A stretch of 64,000 nucleotides of DNA from Oceanispirochaeta sp. M1 (GTDB lineage Bacteria > Spirochaetota > Spirochaetia > DSM-2461). The first letter of the stretch is position 1, and each line of letters opens with the position of its first letter. The notes under the pieces are model-generated. The model did no database searches and was not told the origin of the DNA. It saw nothing but the letters and a program-made list of their open reading frames with translations. The position numbers and the translations under genes are program-made. Shown here in pieces: positions 46,244-56,350 of this stretch. Where the stretch lies: NCBI RefSeq assembly GCF_003346715.1, contig NZ_QQPQ01000006.1, positions 1-64,000 on the forward strand, in the 5' to 3' direction.

Positions 46244-48200
46244 AAGATATTTACTGACAGCTGTGTTTTTCTTCTCAGTTTTTCTTCTGACGGCACAGCA
46301 GTCTCCTCTGGAACTCTATGAGGATGGACGCCACGCCTTACGATCGGGAGACTATTATTCCTCCCTGGATCTGTTTAAAAAGGCACTGGCTGTAAATTCT
46401 GCCTATGTGGATGCCCGTAAGGGGATGGCGGAAGCCTATTTCCTCCTTCAGGAATATGCCGAAGCCCTGTACCATGCAGAAGCAGCCCTGAAAGGTGCCG
46501 ACAGCAGGGTAGACCTGCTGACTCTGATCGGTCGGATTTATCTGGGGATGAACCGGATGGAAGATGCCGAGTCCCAGTTTCAGAAAGCATTGGCCATGGA
46601 ACCCAATAATGCGGAAGCCGCCTACGGTAAGGCCGAGATAGCAGTTTTCAGGGGTAACTACTCTGAAGGTACTGGTCTCTTTGAACGGAGCCTGACCATT
46701 AACCCTGACAGTAGAAGAGCTCTTTTATCACTCTCATTACTCCATGAAGACTCAGGGGACAGCACACGCTCCCTCTATTATCTGAACTCCGCCCTTGAAC
46801 ACTATCCACAGGACCCTGTCGTTCTGGACTTTGCCATCCGTCATTATGACAGAAGTGAAGAGTGGAGCAGGGCGGAAGCACTGGCAATAAAATGGAGGGC
46901 TCTGGAGCCCGATAACGACACTATTCCCATACTTTTAGGGACAATCTATAACAGAATGGGTAGAAACGAAGAGGCCGTCACTGCTTTTACTGTAGCGGTG
47001 CGCAGCCGACAGGAAGATCCCCTTGTCTGGTATATGCTGGGACGCAGTTATATGGACCTGGGCCGCTATGAAGAGGCTCTTTTAAGCTTTCGAACAGTCA
47101 ATATCATCGATCCGGGGAACGAGATGTCCAGGCTCTCCATGGAATATCTACTCTTAAATGAATATCCCATCGGACATGAAGAACGGATAAAAGCCGGGGA
47201 ATACCACTTCAATCTGGCAAAAGATTTTCAGAAGAGTTATCAGTACGACAAGGCCATGGACGAATACAGACTGGGCAGACTCCTCTCTCCTCTGGATCTG
47301 GACGGCTGGTGGCTCTATGCTTCCATTCAGAACTCTTTAGCTTATACCAACCGCTACCGTGAGGAGATGACGGCCCTTAAGCTTGAAGGCTACGATAACG
47401 AACGCTTTTTAAGGGTAATGGAACTGCTGGAGAGCACTGAGGATGAATCTTTCCTGAATACCTGGGATGGTCCTCTGACACATTCCCATACACCCATAAC
47501 ACTCTCCCTTTTTTTTGACAGAGAGAACAGCAGCATGATTCATAGGGGTATGGAAGAGGCTCTTACAGGCTTTATTGCCGACCAGATGATGAGTGATCCT
47601 CACTACGACATCAATATGACAAAAACTATCACTGATCCCGCCGAGGCCTACAGGCTGAGCCATTCGGGAAACAGTGATTTTTATATCATTCTCAAGATGA
47701 CAGAGACCGAGAGGACTATCAGAATGAGCTGCTCCATCCATCTGGCCAGAACAGGCAGCGAAGTTTTCCGCTTCCATCTGCTGCGTTCAGGCAACAGACG
47801 GGTTAGCGATGTTTTGATCAAGAGTGCCCGGGATATCCTCAATGCCTTGCCTGTCAAAGGATATCTGATGGGAATTGAAGAAGATCAGGTGCTGGTTAAT
47901 CTTGGAACTATGGATGCCCTGGAAGAGGAGAGTGAGTTTATCCTCCTCAGAAAGGATACAGGCCGTTGGACCGATGAGGTTCCCTATCTGGAGTTTACTC
48001 CAGACAATCTGCTGGGTACTGTGGTTCTGGATGATCTTCAGGAGGAATATTCACTGGGAACTGTCTCCAGGAATTCTCCCTTTGACCTGATCAATGCGGG
48101 GGATGAACTCTACCTTCTGACAGAAGAGATGGAGCTCCCCGATACAGTATTGCCACCGGTGAATGAAGAGCTCAAATCTCAGCTTTTGAGGCTCTACTAG
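46227..48200 (+). CDS. Exported TPR protein
   Basis: A 657-residue protein with a signal peptide ('YLLTAVFFFSVFLLTAQQ') and about ten tetratricopeptide repeats from residue 25 to ~330 ('ALRSGDYYSSLDLFKKALAVNSAYVDARKGMAEAYFLLQEYAEAL', 'AESQFQKALAMEPNNAEAAYGKAE'). The C-terminal half has no recognised domain. It overlaps the CorC gene by 17 bases. Role: probably an envelope assembly scaffold; not known. Confidence 0.85.
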   Translation: MMQKNKRYLLTAVFFFSVFLLTAQQSPLELYEDGRHALRSGDYYSSLDLFKKALAVNSAYVDARKGMAEAYFLLQEYAEALYHAEAALKGADSRVDLLTLIGRIYLGMNRMEDAESQFQKALAMEPNNAEAAYGKAEIAVFRGNYSEGTGLFERSLTINPDSRRALLSLSLLHEDSGDSTRSLYYLNSALEHYPQDPVVLDFAIRHYDRSEEWSRAEALAIKWRALEPDNDTIPILLGTIYNRMGRNEEAVTAFTVAVRSRQEDPLVWYMLGRSYMDLGRYEEALLSFRTVNIIDPGNEMSRLSMEYLLLNEYPIGHEERIKAGEYHFNLAKDFQKSYQYDKAMDEYRLGRLLSPLDLDGWWLYASIQNSLAYTNRYREEMTALKLEGYDNERFLRVMELLESTEDESFLNTWDGPLTHSHTPITLSLFFDRENSSMIHRGMEEALTGFIADQMMSDPHYDINMTKTITDPAEAYRLSHSGNSDFYIILKMTETERTIRMSCSIHLARTGSEVFRFHLLRSGNRRVSDVLIKSARDILNALPVKGYLMGIEEDQVLVNLGTMDALEEESEFILLRKDTGRWTDEVPYLEFTPDNLLGTVVLDDLQEEYSLGTVSRNSPFDLINAGDELYLLTEEMELPDTVLPPVNEELKSQLLRLY

Positions 48201-48203
48201 TTA

Positions 48204-48232
48204 TTGACCTGCCACTCTGATTTGTCTATAGT
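48204..48232 (+). promoter_or_regulatory. Strong predicted sigma-70 promoter before gapA
   Basis: TTGACC at 48204-48209 and TATAGT at 48227-48232, each 5 of 6 to consensus, are spaced exactly 17 bases. The gapA Shine-Dalgarno AGGAGG lies at 48259-48264. This fits a highly expressed glycolytic operon. Confidence 0.65.
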
Positions 48233-48272
48233 GAATTCAGTAAAAATTTAACAAATTCAGGAGGCAAAAACC

Positions 48273-49271
48273 TTGAAAATCGCAATCAACGGATTTGGCC
48301 GCATCGGCCGTAATGTATTCAAAATAGCCATGGAGAGGGAAGGAATTGAGATTGTCGGAATCAATGATCTGACAGACGCCAAGACTCTTGCCCACCTGTT
48401 GAAATATGATTCCACTTTCGGTGTCTACAGTAAAGAAGTAAAAGCTCTTGATGATAAAATCGTTGTAGACGGTCAGGAAATCCCCATTTTCGCCATTAGA
48501 AACCCTGCAGAACTTCCCTGGAGTGATCTGGGTGTTGATGTAGCCATCGAATCCACCGGTATATTCCGGGTGGCAAGCAGTCCTGAGGGCGGTTATATGG
48601 ACCACATCGCAGCGGGTGCTAAAAAGGTTATTCTCACTGTTCCTGCCAAAGACGACATTGAAACAGTTGTTCTGGGTGTGAATGAAGATAGAATCATCCC
48701 CGAAATCAACGCATATTCTAATGCATCATGTACAACAAACTGTCTGGCTCCAATAGCCAAGGTATTAAATGATCTCTACGGCATTGAAAAGGGTCTGATG
48801 ACCACTATTCATTCCTATACCAATGACCAGGTTATTCTGGATACTCCCCATCCCGACCTCAGGCGTTCCCGTTCTGCGGGGCTGAACATTATCCCCACCT
48901 CTACCGGTGCGGCTACAGCGGTGGGCAAGGTTATTCCCCAGCTTAAGGGTAAGCTTAACGGTGGTGCCATGAGAGTTCCCACACCCACAGGTTCTATTGT
49001 TGATCTGACTGTACAGCTTGAAAAGGACTGTAGTATTGAAGAGCTCAATGCGGCTATGAAGGAGGCTGCCGAGGGTGTTCTGGAAGGGATTCTGGAATAT
49101 ACGGAAGATCCCATTGTTTCAATGGATATCAAGGGTAATCCCCATTCATCAATCTTTGATGCCGGATGTACCATGAAAATGGGAGAGGGATTCTTCAAGG
49201 TTCTGTCCTGGTATGATAATGAGATGGGATATTCCACCAGGGTCGTGGATTTAGCTCAGAAGCTTGTATAA
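48273..49271 (+). CDS. gapA: Glyceraldehyde-3-phosphate dehydrogenase
   Basis: A 332-residue NAD-dependent glycolytic enzyme. The NAD-binding start is 'INGFGRIGRNVFK', catalytic Cys153 is in 'SNASCTTNCLAP', and His180 in 'TTIHSYTNDQ' is the general base. The TTG start follows AGGAGG at an 8-base spacer. First gene of gapA-pgk-tpiA, behind its own strong promoter. Confidence 0.97.
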   Translation: MKIAINGFGRIGRNVFKIAMEREGIEIVGINDLTDAKTLAHLLKYDSTFGVYSKEVKALDDKIVVDGQEIPIFAIRNPAELPWSDLGVDVAIESTGIFRVASSPEGGYMDHIAAGAKKVILTVPAKDDIETVVLGVNEDRIIPEINAYSNASCTTNCLAPIAKVLNDLYGIEKGLMTTIHSYTNDQVILDTPHPDLRRSRSAGLNIIPTSTGAATAVGKVIPQLKGKLNGGAMRVPTPTGSIVDLTVQLEKDCSIEELNAAMKEAAEGVLEGILEYTEDPIVSMDIKGNPHSSIFDAGCTMKMGEGFFKVLSWYDNEMGYSTRVVDLAQKLV

Positions 49272-49334
49272 GTAATTTTAAATAAAGGCGGCATCATCCG
49301 GTGCGGTCCATCAAGAATATATTAGGAGTACCGA

Positions 49335-50516
49335 ATGAGTGTTGTTACAGTTAAAGATCTGGACCTGAAGAACAAACGTGTTCTTGTCCGTGTAGACTTC
49401 AATGTTCCTCTGAAAGAGGGAAAAATCACCGATGATACCAGGATGCAGAGAGCCCTGCCTACCCTCAAGTATATTCTTGAGCAGGAAGGAACTTCTCTGA
49501 TTGTTATGAGTCACCTTGGACGTCCCTCTGAAGAGAGAGAGCCCCAGTTCAGCATGAAACAGCTTGAAGCTCACCTGGCTGAAATCACAGGAGTAACAGT
49601 AAAGACTGCTTCTGACTGTATCGGCAGTGACGTTGAAGCCATGGTTGCAGCTATGAATCCCGGAGAAATTCTGCTTCTGGAAAACACACGTTACCACAAC
49701 GCCGAAAAGAAAAATGATCCCGAGTTTGCCTCACAGCTGGCTAAACTGGCTGATGTTTATGTAAACGATGCCTTTGGTGCCGCTCATAGAGCACATGCTT
49801 CTACAGAAGGAATCACAAAGTATCTTCCTTCCTGTGCCGGTTTCCTTATGGAAAAAGAGTGTCTGTTTTTCGATAAGGTTCTTGAAGCTCCCGAAAAACC
49901 CTTTGTCGCCATCATCGGTGGTGCCAAGGTTTCTTCTAAAATCGAAGTTCTGGATTCCCTTCTTGATAAATGCAACACCTTCGTTATCGGCGGTGGTATG
50001 GCATACACATTCTTGAAAGTTCAGGGATACACAATCGGAAACTCACTCTTCGAAGAAGATTATATCGATACTGCAAAGGCTTTCCTGGAAAATGCAGAAA
50101 AAGCCGGTGTTGAAGTAATCCTTCCTATGGATCATGTAGTGGCAGCTAAATTTGATGAAAATGCAGATGCTGAAGCCATTGATGAAATTAATATTCCCGA
50201 TGGAAAACTGGCCATGGATATTGGACCCAAGACAATCGCAGCTATTAAAGTCAGAATTGCATCAGCCAAAACTGTTGTATGGAATGGACCTATGGGTGTA
50301 TTCGAGTTTGACAAGTTTGCCAGGGGAACAGCAGAAGTTGCCGAATTTGTTGCAAACTGTGCCGGAACCACTGTTGTGGGCGGAGGAGACTCTGTCGCGG
50401 CTGTTAACAAGTTCAAACTGGCCGATAAAATCGACCATGTATCCACCGGTGGTGGAGCATCCCTGGAATACCTGGAAGGAAAAGCCCTTCCAGGTGTAGT
50501 CGCATTGCGTAAATAA
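49335..50516 (+). CDS. pgk: Phosphoglycerate kinase
   Basis: A 393-residue kinase making ATP from 1,3-bisphosphoglycerate. '[23 protein letters not shown]' is the N-terminal substrate motif, 'SHLGRPSEE' follows, and the C-terminal nucleotide loop reads '[14 protein letters not shown]...[16 protein letters not shown]'. Length is normal. TAGGAG precedes the ATG. A stem-loop separates it from tpiA. Confidence 0.97.
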   Translation: MSVVTVKDLDLKNKRVLVRVDFNVPLKEGKITDDTRMQRALPTLKYILEQEGTSLIVMSHLGRPSEEREPQFSMKQLEAHLAEITGVTVKTASDCIGSDVEAMVAAMNPGEILLLENTRYHNAEKKNDPEFASQLAKLADVYVNDAFGAAHRAHASTEGITKYLPSCAGFLMEKECLFFDKVLEAPEKPFVAIIGGAKVSSKIEVLDSLLDKCNTFVIGGGMAYTFLKVQGYTIGNSLFEEDYIDTAKAFLENAEKAGVEVILPMDHVVAAKFDENADAEAIDEINIPDGKLAMDIGPKTIAAIKVRIASAKTVVWNGPMGVFEFDKFARGTAEVAEFVANCAGTTVVGGGDSVAAVNKFKLADKIDHVSTGGGASLEYLEGKALPGVVALRK

Positions 50517-50523
50517 TATCTAT

Positions 50524-50552
50524 TGCCCCTGTCTATTTATTTGAACGGGGCA
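50524..50552 (+). promoter_or_regulatory. Intercistronic stem-loop between pgk and tpiA
   Basis: TGCCCC (50524-50529) pairs with GGGGCA (50547-50552); two inner G-C/T-A pairs follow after one bulged base. There is no T-run and tpiA follows with a good ribosome site, so it probably stabilises or processes the message, not terminates it. Confidence 0.45.
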
Positions 50553-50592
50553 GGCTGAATAAACAAGAAAAAATATCTTTAGGAGATTAATT

Positions 50593-51345
50593 ATGAGAAA
50601 TTACCTGATCGCAGGAAACTGGAAAATGAACAAGACTCCTTCCGAAGCATCAGCTTTGGCAAAGGAAATCGTTTCCGTAGTAAAAGATGCTGACTGTAGA
50701 GTAATGGTAGCACCTTCTTTCGTATGTATTCCTGCTGTTGTAGAAGCCGTTAAGGGAAGCAATATCATCGTAGCCGCTCAGAACATGGCAGGAACAGAAT
50801 CCGGTGCCTTCACTGGTGAAACTTCTGTACTTATGCTCAAAGACCTGGGTGTAGAGATGGTTCTTCTAGGACATTCCGAAAGACGCCACGTTTACGGTGA
50901 AACAAACGAAATGATCAACGAAAAAGTAAAACTGGCTCTGGTCCATGGCGTTGATCCCGTACTTTGTATCGGTGAGCTCCTTGAAGAAAGAGAAGCTGGA
51001 AAAGCCGAAGCAGTATGTTTCGAGCAGTTGGAAAAAGGTCTTGCCGGTGTTTCTGAAGCCGAACTGGATAAGGTAGTGATTGCTTACGAACCTGTATGGG
51101 CCATCGGAACAGGTAAAACTGCAACTCCCGAAGATGCAGATTCAATCCATGCAGCATGCAGAAAGAAAATTGCCGACATGTACTCTGATGCAGCAGCAGA
51201 AAAAATGGTTATTCAGTACGGTGGTTCCATGAATCCCGGTAATGTAAAAAACCTGATGTCAATGGACAATATTGATGGTGGACTGATCGGCGGAGCTTCT
51301 TTAAAGGCTGATTCTTTCGCAGAACTTGTAAATTTCAATAAATAA
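50593..51345 (+). CDS. tpiA: Triosephosphate isomerase
   Basis: A 250-residue TIM barrel interconverting dihydroxyacetone phosphate and glyceraldehyde 3-phosphate. Lys11 in 'GNWKMNK', His94 in 'GHSERR' and Glu166 in 'AYEPVWAIGTG' are the catalytic residues, and 'IQYGGSM' plus 'GLIGGASL' bind phosphate. AGGAGA precedes the ATG. It ends the glycolytic group; a terminator-like hairpin follows. Confidence 0.97.
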   Translation: MRNYLIAGNWKMNKTPSEASALAKEIVSVVKDADCRVMVAPSFVCIPAVVEAVKGSNIIVAAQNMAGTESGAFTGETSVLMLKDLGVEMVLLGHSERRHVYGETNEMINEKVKLALVHGVDPVLCIGELLEEREAGKAEAVCFEQLEKGLAGVSEAELDKVVIAYEPVWAIGTGKTATPEDADSIHAACRKKIADMYSDAAAEKMVIQYGGSMNPGNVKNLMSMDNIDGGLIGGASLKADSFAELVNFNK

Positions 51346-51423
51346 CTTGCATATAAGTCCTTGCAGGGCTTTATGGAGTATGATATTTTATGGAGTCTGT
51401 TAAAAGCAGGCACATAATAAAAG

Positions 51424-51457
51424 TCCTTTCCTTTAGGGGAAAGGATTTGTTTATTTT
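51424..51457 (+). terminator. Probable terminator between tpiA and secG
   Basis: TCCTTTCC (51424-51431) pairs perfectly with GGAAAGGA (51438-51445) around a 6-base loop, followed by a T-rich tract (TTTGTTTATTTT) to 51457. The stem is only moderately GC-rich, so read-through to secG is possible. Confidence 0.65.
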
Positions 51458-51474
51458 CCGGGAGATATATAAAA

Positions 51475-51831
51475 ATGGGTATAATTGGAACTTTATTGAT
51501 CATCCTCTTTGTTATTGTCAGCGCTCTGCTGATTCTGATGGTTCTTCTTCAAGACGATCAGGGCGAAGGTCTGGGCGGTCTTTTCGGTGGCTCCAGCGGT
51601 TCACCTTTTGGCGGCGCTACCAACAATGGTCTTGTTAGATTGACATCCATATTGGGTACCATCTTTATGGTCAGCTCACTGCTTGTCGCAGTTGTAGTCA
51701 AGTCACCTAACAGCAGCGACGTAATCGGTGAAGCCAGAAAGGCCAATGTTGAAAACAGCACAGGCGACTGGTGGGAAGCTGATGTACAGGAAGGAAGCGA
51801 AGGCAACGCCCTCGTCATTCCTGAAAACTGA
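51475..51831 (+). CDS. secG: Protein-export membrane protein SecG
   Basis: A 118-residue two-helix component of the Sec translocon. The first helix is 'GIIGTLLIILFVIVSALLILMVLLQ', the cytoplasmic 'GLGGLFGGSSGSPFGG' loop is typical, and the second helix is 'LTSILGTIFMVSSLLVAVVV'. The polar tail after residue ~80 is longer than in minimal SecG. Placement after tpiA is common in bacteria. GGGAGA precedes the ATG. Confidence 0.93.
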   Translation: MGIIGTLLIILFVIVSALLILMVLLQDDQGEGLGGLFGGSSGSPFGGATNNGLVRLTSILGTIFMVSSLLVAVVVKSPNSSDVIGEARKANVENSTGDWWEADVQEGSEGNALVIPEN

Positions 51832-51891
51832 TTCAGCGGAATGGGAGAATAACTTCTCCCATTTCCGTACCTTTTTAGGGGAGACTTCCAT

Positions 51892-52302
51892 ATGCGTGTA
51901 GCAGTGCTTTACTTCAAGAACGGATCTGAAAAAGTCAAAAAAATTGCGTCCTATTTGTCCAGAGGAGTTGAATCTCTGGGGCATCAGGTTACTTTAATTG
52001 ATGCCGAAACCGATAGCGATGCAAAACTCACTATTTATGAGTATGTTATTGTCGGTACAATCTCGAGCTCATTCTTCAGCGGCAAAATATCTGACAAAGT
52101 TTCAGTATTTCTGCAGAATGCCGGAAGGGTTACCGGCACTAAATGTTATGCATTTATTGTAAAAAACGGCCCGTTTGTTCAAAAATCCCTCCACCTTCTC
52201 ATGAAAAGTATGGAAAAAGAAGGTATGTTTCTTAAAATCTCCGATACAATCAGCACTCCGGAAGAAGCGGAATTAATCGGAAAGAAACTTCACATCAAGT
52301 AA
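51892..52302 (+). CDS. Flavodoxin-like fold protein
   Basis: A 136-residue cytoplasmic protein. 'RVAVLYFKNGSEKVKKIASYLSRGVESLGHQVTLID' resembles the first beta-alpha unit of flavodoxins, and 'YVIVGTISSSFFSGKISDKVSVFL' the third strand-loop. The usual T-x-T/S-G-N-T FMN phosphate loop is degenerate ('YFKNGSEKV'), so flavin binding is uncertain. It precedes the SurA-like chaperone gene. Function unknown. Confidence 0.7.
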   Translation: MRVAVLYFKNGSEKVKKIASYLSRGVESLGHQVTLIDAETDSDAKLTIYEYVIVGTISSSFFSGKISDKVSVFLQNAGRVTGTKCYAFIVKNGPFVQKSLHLLMKSMEKEGMFLKISDTISTPEEAELIGKKLHIK

Positions 52303-52373
52303 GTTGTTATTAAGATAAATACTGTGGAAAAGTAATACACTTCGTTTTCCGCAATTCATTAGAGGTTTGTTTC

Positions 52374-53420
52374 ATGTTTAGAAAAAGAATTTTAGCAATA
52401 CTTATGTTACTGATTACTGCAGGACTGTTTGCACAGAACTCCTTTGTAGATAAACCGGTGGCAATTGTAAAGCTTACCAGAACTGATGTTATCTCTCAGA
52501 AAAAACTGGCTCAGAATATAGGTTTTTATGAGCAGCAGTCCGGCCGTGCTCTCTCGAAAGATGAGAAAGAGCAGGTTCTCCAGACTCTGATCAATCAGAT
52601 GTTGGTATATCAGGCAGCAGAACGTGACAATGTCGCTGTTACTGAACAGCAGGTCCTTCAGGCCGGTATGAATCAGATGATGCAGCAGGTTGGTCAGCAG
52701 CTTACTGAAGCTCAGTACAGACAGATTATCAAAGACCAGGCTGGTGTGGAATACGACACATACGCTCAGAGTATCAGGGATCAGCTGATTCTTGAGAAAT
52801 ATGTGAGCGAGAAAAAAATGGAATTCATCAGAGCCACAGCAATGGCTACAAAAGAGGATATTGAACTTTTCTATACACAGAACGAAGAAAAGTTTCTCAA
52901 TCCTGAGATGATTAAGTTCAGCCATATCTTTTTTGCTACAAAAGGCCAGGGTGCCGGCAGCAGAGAGGATCAGAAAAAAGAAGCTGAATCTGTATACCAG
53001 AAGATCATTAAGGGCGATGTTGACTTTGTCAGTATGGTACGTGAACACTCCGATGACAAAGGCTCTGTTGTAAGAGACGGCGATATTGGAAATTTCATTG
53101 ACCGCAGCGAGCAGAATGTCACTATTTTCGGCCGTGATTTTCTTAACTCAGTATTTGATCTGAAAGTACACAAGATGAGCGAAGTTATCGAATCCAACCA
53201 GGGATTCCATATCGTTATTGTTAATCAGCACAACGAAAAACGTTTCCTCGGTCTTGACGATCCCATTTCACCTGTCGAGACAACAACTGTTCGCCAATAC
53301 ATTGGAAATGTGGTATCCTACCAGAAACAGCAGCAGGCATTTCAGGCAGCAGCCGAGCAGGTCGTGAAAGAACTGTCCGATGATGCGGAAATACAGCTGT
53401 TTACGGAGAACATTGAATAA
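52374..53420 (+). CDS. SurA-like periplasmic peptidyl-prolyl isomerase/chaperone
   Basis: A 348-residue exported chaperone. Signal peptide 1-20 ends 'AGLFAQ'. A SurA-N-like helical region (about 25-170: 'LTRTDVISQKKLAQNIGFYEQQSGRALSKDEKEQVLQTLINQMLVYQAA') precedes a parvulin (PpiC) domain (about 180-285: 'IKFSHIFFATKG...DFVSMVREHSDD...DGDIGNFIDR...GFHIVIVNQH'). It probably guides outer-membrane proteins such as the LptD-like protein encoded here. Confidence 0.9.
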   Translation: MFRKRILAILMLLITAGLFAQNSFVDKPVAIVKLTRTDVISQKKLAQNIGFYEQQSGRALSKDEKEQVLQTLINQMLVYQAAERDNVAVTEQQVLQAGMNQMMQQVGQQLTEAQYRQIIKDQAGVEYDTYAQSIRDQLILEKYVSEKKMEFIRATAMATKEDIELFYTQNEEKFLNPEMIKFSHIFFATKGQGAGSREDQKKEAESVYQKIIKGDVDFVSMVREHSDDKGSVVRDGDIGNFIDRSEQNVTIFGRDFLNSVFDLKVHKMSEVIESNQGFHIVIVNQHNEKRFLGLDDPISPVETTTVRQYIGNVVSYQKQQQAFQAAAEQVVKELSDDAEIQLFTENIE

Positions 53421-53425
53421 AACAT

Positions 53426-53854
53426 ATGAAAGGTATCGGCAACAGAAGGAAGGCCAGAATTCTTGCCTTCCAGGCTTTATACAGTTATGACATCAGTGCC
53501 GCCCAACTTGAAGATCTTTTTCAATATACCTGGGTCAAAGAAGAACTTTCGGACGATATAAAAATTTTTTCGAGTTTTCTTATTAAGGGCGCTGTCGATA
53601 ATCTGGATGAGATCGACGAACTTATTAAAGGCAGTCTTCAGAACTGGGATTTTGACAGGTTGGAGAAAGTAAGTCTTGCGATACTCCGTATGAGTATTTA
53701 TGCTCTAAAGTATCAGAAAGATATTCCACCAAAGGTTGTTATCGATGAAGCCGTCGAAATCACCAAGGAATTCGGCACAGACGACTCATACCGTTTTGTT
53801 AACGGTATATTGGACAACATAAAGAAAAAGATTGATGAGCAGCCTAGCGCCTGA
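53426..53854 (+). CDS. nusB: Transcription antitermination factor NusB
   Basis: A 142-residue all-helical factor that binds boxA RNA with S10 (NusE) during rRNA transcription. 'NRRKARILAFQALYSYD' is the N-terminal RNA-binding signature and 'VVIDEAVEITKEFGTDDSYRFVNGILDNI' the C-terminal one. Length is normal. It starts 5 bases after the SurA-like gene and overlaps the following TPR gene. Confidence 0.96.
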   Translation: MKGIGNRRKARILAFQALYSYDISAAQLEDLFQYTWVKEELSDDIKIFSSFLIKGAVDNLDEIDELIKGSLQNWDFDRLEKVSLAILRMSIYALKYQKDIPPKVVIDEAVEITKEFGTDDSYRFVNGILDNIKKKIDEQPSA

Positions 53855-55499
53855 AGACAGATATAAACGCCGCCTGATTGTAAATGCGGGTGTGCTGTTT
53901 CTTCTGGGAATAGTCATTTCACTGTTCCTGCTCTTTTTTCCCTCAGATGATTACTTCCAATTTTATCTCAATCAATCGGATAAATTCCTCAGCCAGAGCA
54001 AATATTCAGATATGGAAGAACAGCTGGACCGGGCCGCACGTCATGCCAAAAGCAGGGAGCAGTGGTTCAGTCTGTTTAAGCGAGCCTATCAGGCTTCATT
54101 GTCTCAGGATGACTTTGGGTATTACCAGAGTATTGTAGAGCGCTCCAGACGCTTTGTGAAAGGCGGAGCAGACCATGAGGCACTCAATACAGCAGGTCTT
54201 TTATGGACAGGACAGTATGAGAAGGCCGCAGCATCCCTCTATACAATTCAAAGTGATAAATACAGCAGCCTTATTGCAGAATCTCTTTTATCCTATGATG
54301 TATTCAGAAACTATGACCTTCAGGAGATGTCTCCTCTGGAGTTTATCAAAGAGAAAATCCAGTTTCAGGAGGATCCTGAGTTTTTCCACTCTGTGGGAAC
54401 CAGGGCGGATAACCCCATACTCCTCTATAACGCAGCGTTACTGAGTCTGGAAGCTGGAGATTATGACAGGGCCGCATCCATTGCCGAAGGAATCCCCGGA
54501 AACAGGATCAGCCCCTATCACCGCGGCATCCTCTATTACGACCTGGGATACATCGATCAGGCCTATGACGCATTCAAGGCGCAGTCTGTACTGGATGATA
54601 TTAACAATACCCAGCGATATGCCGTGCATCAGCAGCTCGCCGACCTTGCCCATGAGCGGGGGGACAAGCAGGAAGCTCTGCAGCATTACGGTAAAGCCAT
54701 GATGATAAAGGCCAACGGCAGCTGGAAGAATTTCAGAAACATGGCCAGGATCTACCTGGATGACGGCTATTCAAATAAAGCCAGAGCAGTGCTCAGAGAA
54801 GGTATTCAGGTCTTTCCCGATTCCATTGAACTTCTGGAAGACTATGTTCTCTACTACCATATGGATTATCCCGTTGAGGTTCGAAAGGAGCTGGAGTCTT
54901 TTATCAAGGTTTATCCCCGTCTTACGGAGGCACATCTCTTAAAGATCCGCTATTTTCCCGAACAGAAATCTGCAGTACAGTATCAGGCGGAGATCTGGGA
55001 TCTATTTAATCAGGATGAGTCCAACGATGTTGTGACCCGTTTCCTTCTCTGGTATCTGTCCGGAGTGGGGGATCTTGAAGGCATGATAATCGTTCTGGAA
55101 CGCTATAAGAGTCCAGATGAAGAGCTTCCCTACTGGCACCATTTTTATCAGTCTGTCATCGCCCTGACTAAATTTGATCTGGAAACTGCCGTTAAAGAGA
55201 TGGATATAGCTTACTCTGCGAAGGAAGACTGGCTTTTTACCTATAATAAAGCCGTCCTTGCTACTGTAAAGGGAGATAAAGAAAGTGCCGCTGAACTGTT
55301 AAAACAGGCTTCGGATGATTTATCAACAGAAAATACTATTTTCGGCCGGGATGTCTATCTCTCGGGCATATATTATGAGCGGGCCCTTCTTCTGGCGGAA
55401 GAGGAAGAGTTTGAACAGGCCATCGCTCTTCTTGAAGATGCCATCAGACTGGATGAAAACAACATCCGGGCAGGCACTGTACTCAATAGAATAAAATAA
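53835..55499 (+). CDS. Membrane-anchored TPR protein
   Basis: A 554-residue protein with one membrane anchor ('LIVNAGVLFLLGIVISLFLLFF', about 15-36) and a large periplasmic TPR superhelix. Clear repeats include 'YRGILYYDLGYIDQAYDAFKAQSVLDDINNT' and 'GDKQEALQHYGKAMMIKANGSWKNFRNMARIYLDDGYSNKARAVLREGI', and a last repeat ends the protein. I use ATG 53835, one codon after a possible TTG. It overlaps nusB by 20 bases. Function unknown. Confidence 0.85.
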   Translation: MSSLAPEDRYKRRLIVNAGVLFLLGIVISLFLLFFPSDDYFQFYLNQSDKFLSQSKYSDMEEQLDRAARHAKSREQWFSLFKRAYQASLSQDDFGYYQSIVERSRRFVKGGADHEALNTAGLLWTGQYEKAAASLYTIQSDKYSSLIAESLLSYDVFRNYDLQEMSPLEFIKEKIQFQEDPEFFHSVGTRADNPILLYNAALLSLEAGDYDRAASIAEGIPGNRISPYHRGILYYDLGYIDQAYDAFKAQSVLDDINNTQRYAVHQQLADLAHERGDKQEALQHYGKAMMIKANGSWKNFRNMARIYLDDGYSNKARAVLREGIQVFPDSIELLEDYVLYYHMDYPVEVRKELESFIKVYPRLTEAHLLKIRYFPEQKSAVQYQAEIWDLFNQDESNDVVTRFLLWYLSGVGDLEGMIIVLERYKSPDEELPYWHHFYQSVIALTKFDLETAVKEMDIAYSAKEDWLFTYNKAVLATVKGDKESAAELLKQASDDLSTENTIFGRDVYLSGIYYERALLLAEEEEFEQAIALLEDAIRLDENNIRAGTVLNRIK

Positions 55500-55520
55500 C
55501 TATCTAAGGATCGAAGAAAT

Positions 55521-56273
55521 ATGATCAGATTGAAGAATGAGAAGCAGATTGACGGGATCAGAAAGTCCTGTAAGCTGCTGGCTGAGCTCTTTGTTGAGCT
55601 GGAACAGCATATTGTACCTGGTGCAAGCACCTGGGATATTGACCGCATCGCAGCGGAATTTATCAAAAAAAATAATGGAATTGCCGCCTTCAAGGATTAT
55701 GGAGGATTTCCCGGTTCTATCTGTGCTTCTGTCAATGACACAGTCATACATGGTATCCCCAGTAAAAAAGAGATCCTTAAAGAAGGAGATGTCTTCGGTG
55801 CCGATATTGGTATCAATCTGGATGGCTATTTCAGTGACCGTGCCTACACATACCCCGTAGGAAAGATCTCAGAAGAGGTGAGGTTACTGTTGGAGAGAAC
55901 TGAGGCAGCCCTGTACAAAGGAATAGAAGCTGCCGTGGCAGGTGGAAGAATCAAAGATATCGGTAAGGCCGTCACAAGCTATATAGAGCCCTTCGGTTAC
56001 GGTATTGTCGACTCTTTCTGCGGTCATGGTGTGGGTCTGGATGTTCATGAAGAGCCCTCGGTTCCCAATAACTATCCATCCAGGGGTATGAATCCCCGTC
56101 TGAAACCCGGTATGGTTCTGGCTCTGGAGCCTATGATCAATCTCGGTTCTCCAGATGTGGATGTCCTGGATGATGATTGGACAGTAAAACCTGTGGATCG
56201 TTCCATTTCGGCTCATTTTGAGCATACCATCGTAATTCTCAAGGATAAAACAGAAATTCTTACAACTTTGTAA
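55521..56273 (+). CDS. map: Methionine aminopeptidase, type I
   Basis: A 250-residue dimetal peptidase removing N-terminal methionine. His77, metal ligands Asp95, Asp106, His169, Glu203 and Glu234 are all present in 'VIHGIP', 'VFGADIG', 'FSDRA', 'FCGHGVGLDVHEEP', 'LALEPM' and 'HFEHTIVI'. No N-terminal extension, so type Ia. A ribosome site (AAGGA) precedes the ATG. Confidence 0.97.
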   Translation: MIRLKNEKQIDGIRKSCKLLAELFVELEQHIVPGASTWDIDRIAAEFIKKNNGIAAFKDYGGFPGSICASVNDTVIHGIPSKKEILKEGDVFGADIGINLDGYFSDRAYTYPVGKISEEVRLLLERTEAALYKGIEAAVAGGRIKDIGKAVTSYIEPFGYGIVDSFCGHGVGLDVHEEPSVPNNYPSRGMNPRLKPGMVLALEPMINLGSPDVDVLDDDWTVKPVDRSISAHFEHTIVILKDKTEILTTL

Positions 56274-56350
56274 GAAAAATGTAACCCCATGAATTCTCTC
56301 TATGTTTTGTTTATTAGATAGATTCAAACTATTATAGGAGTACATAAGTA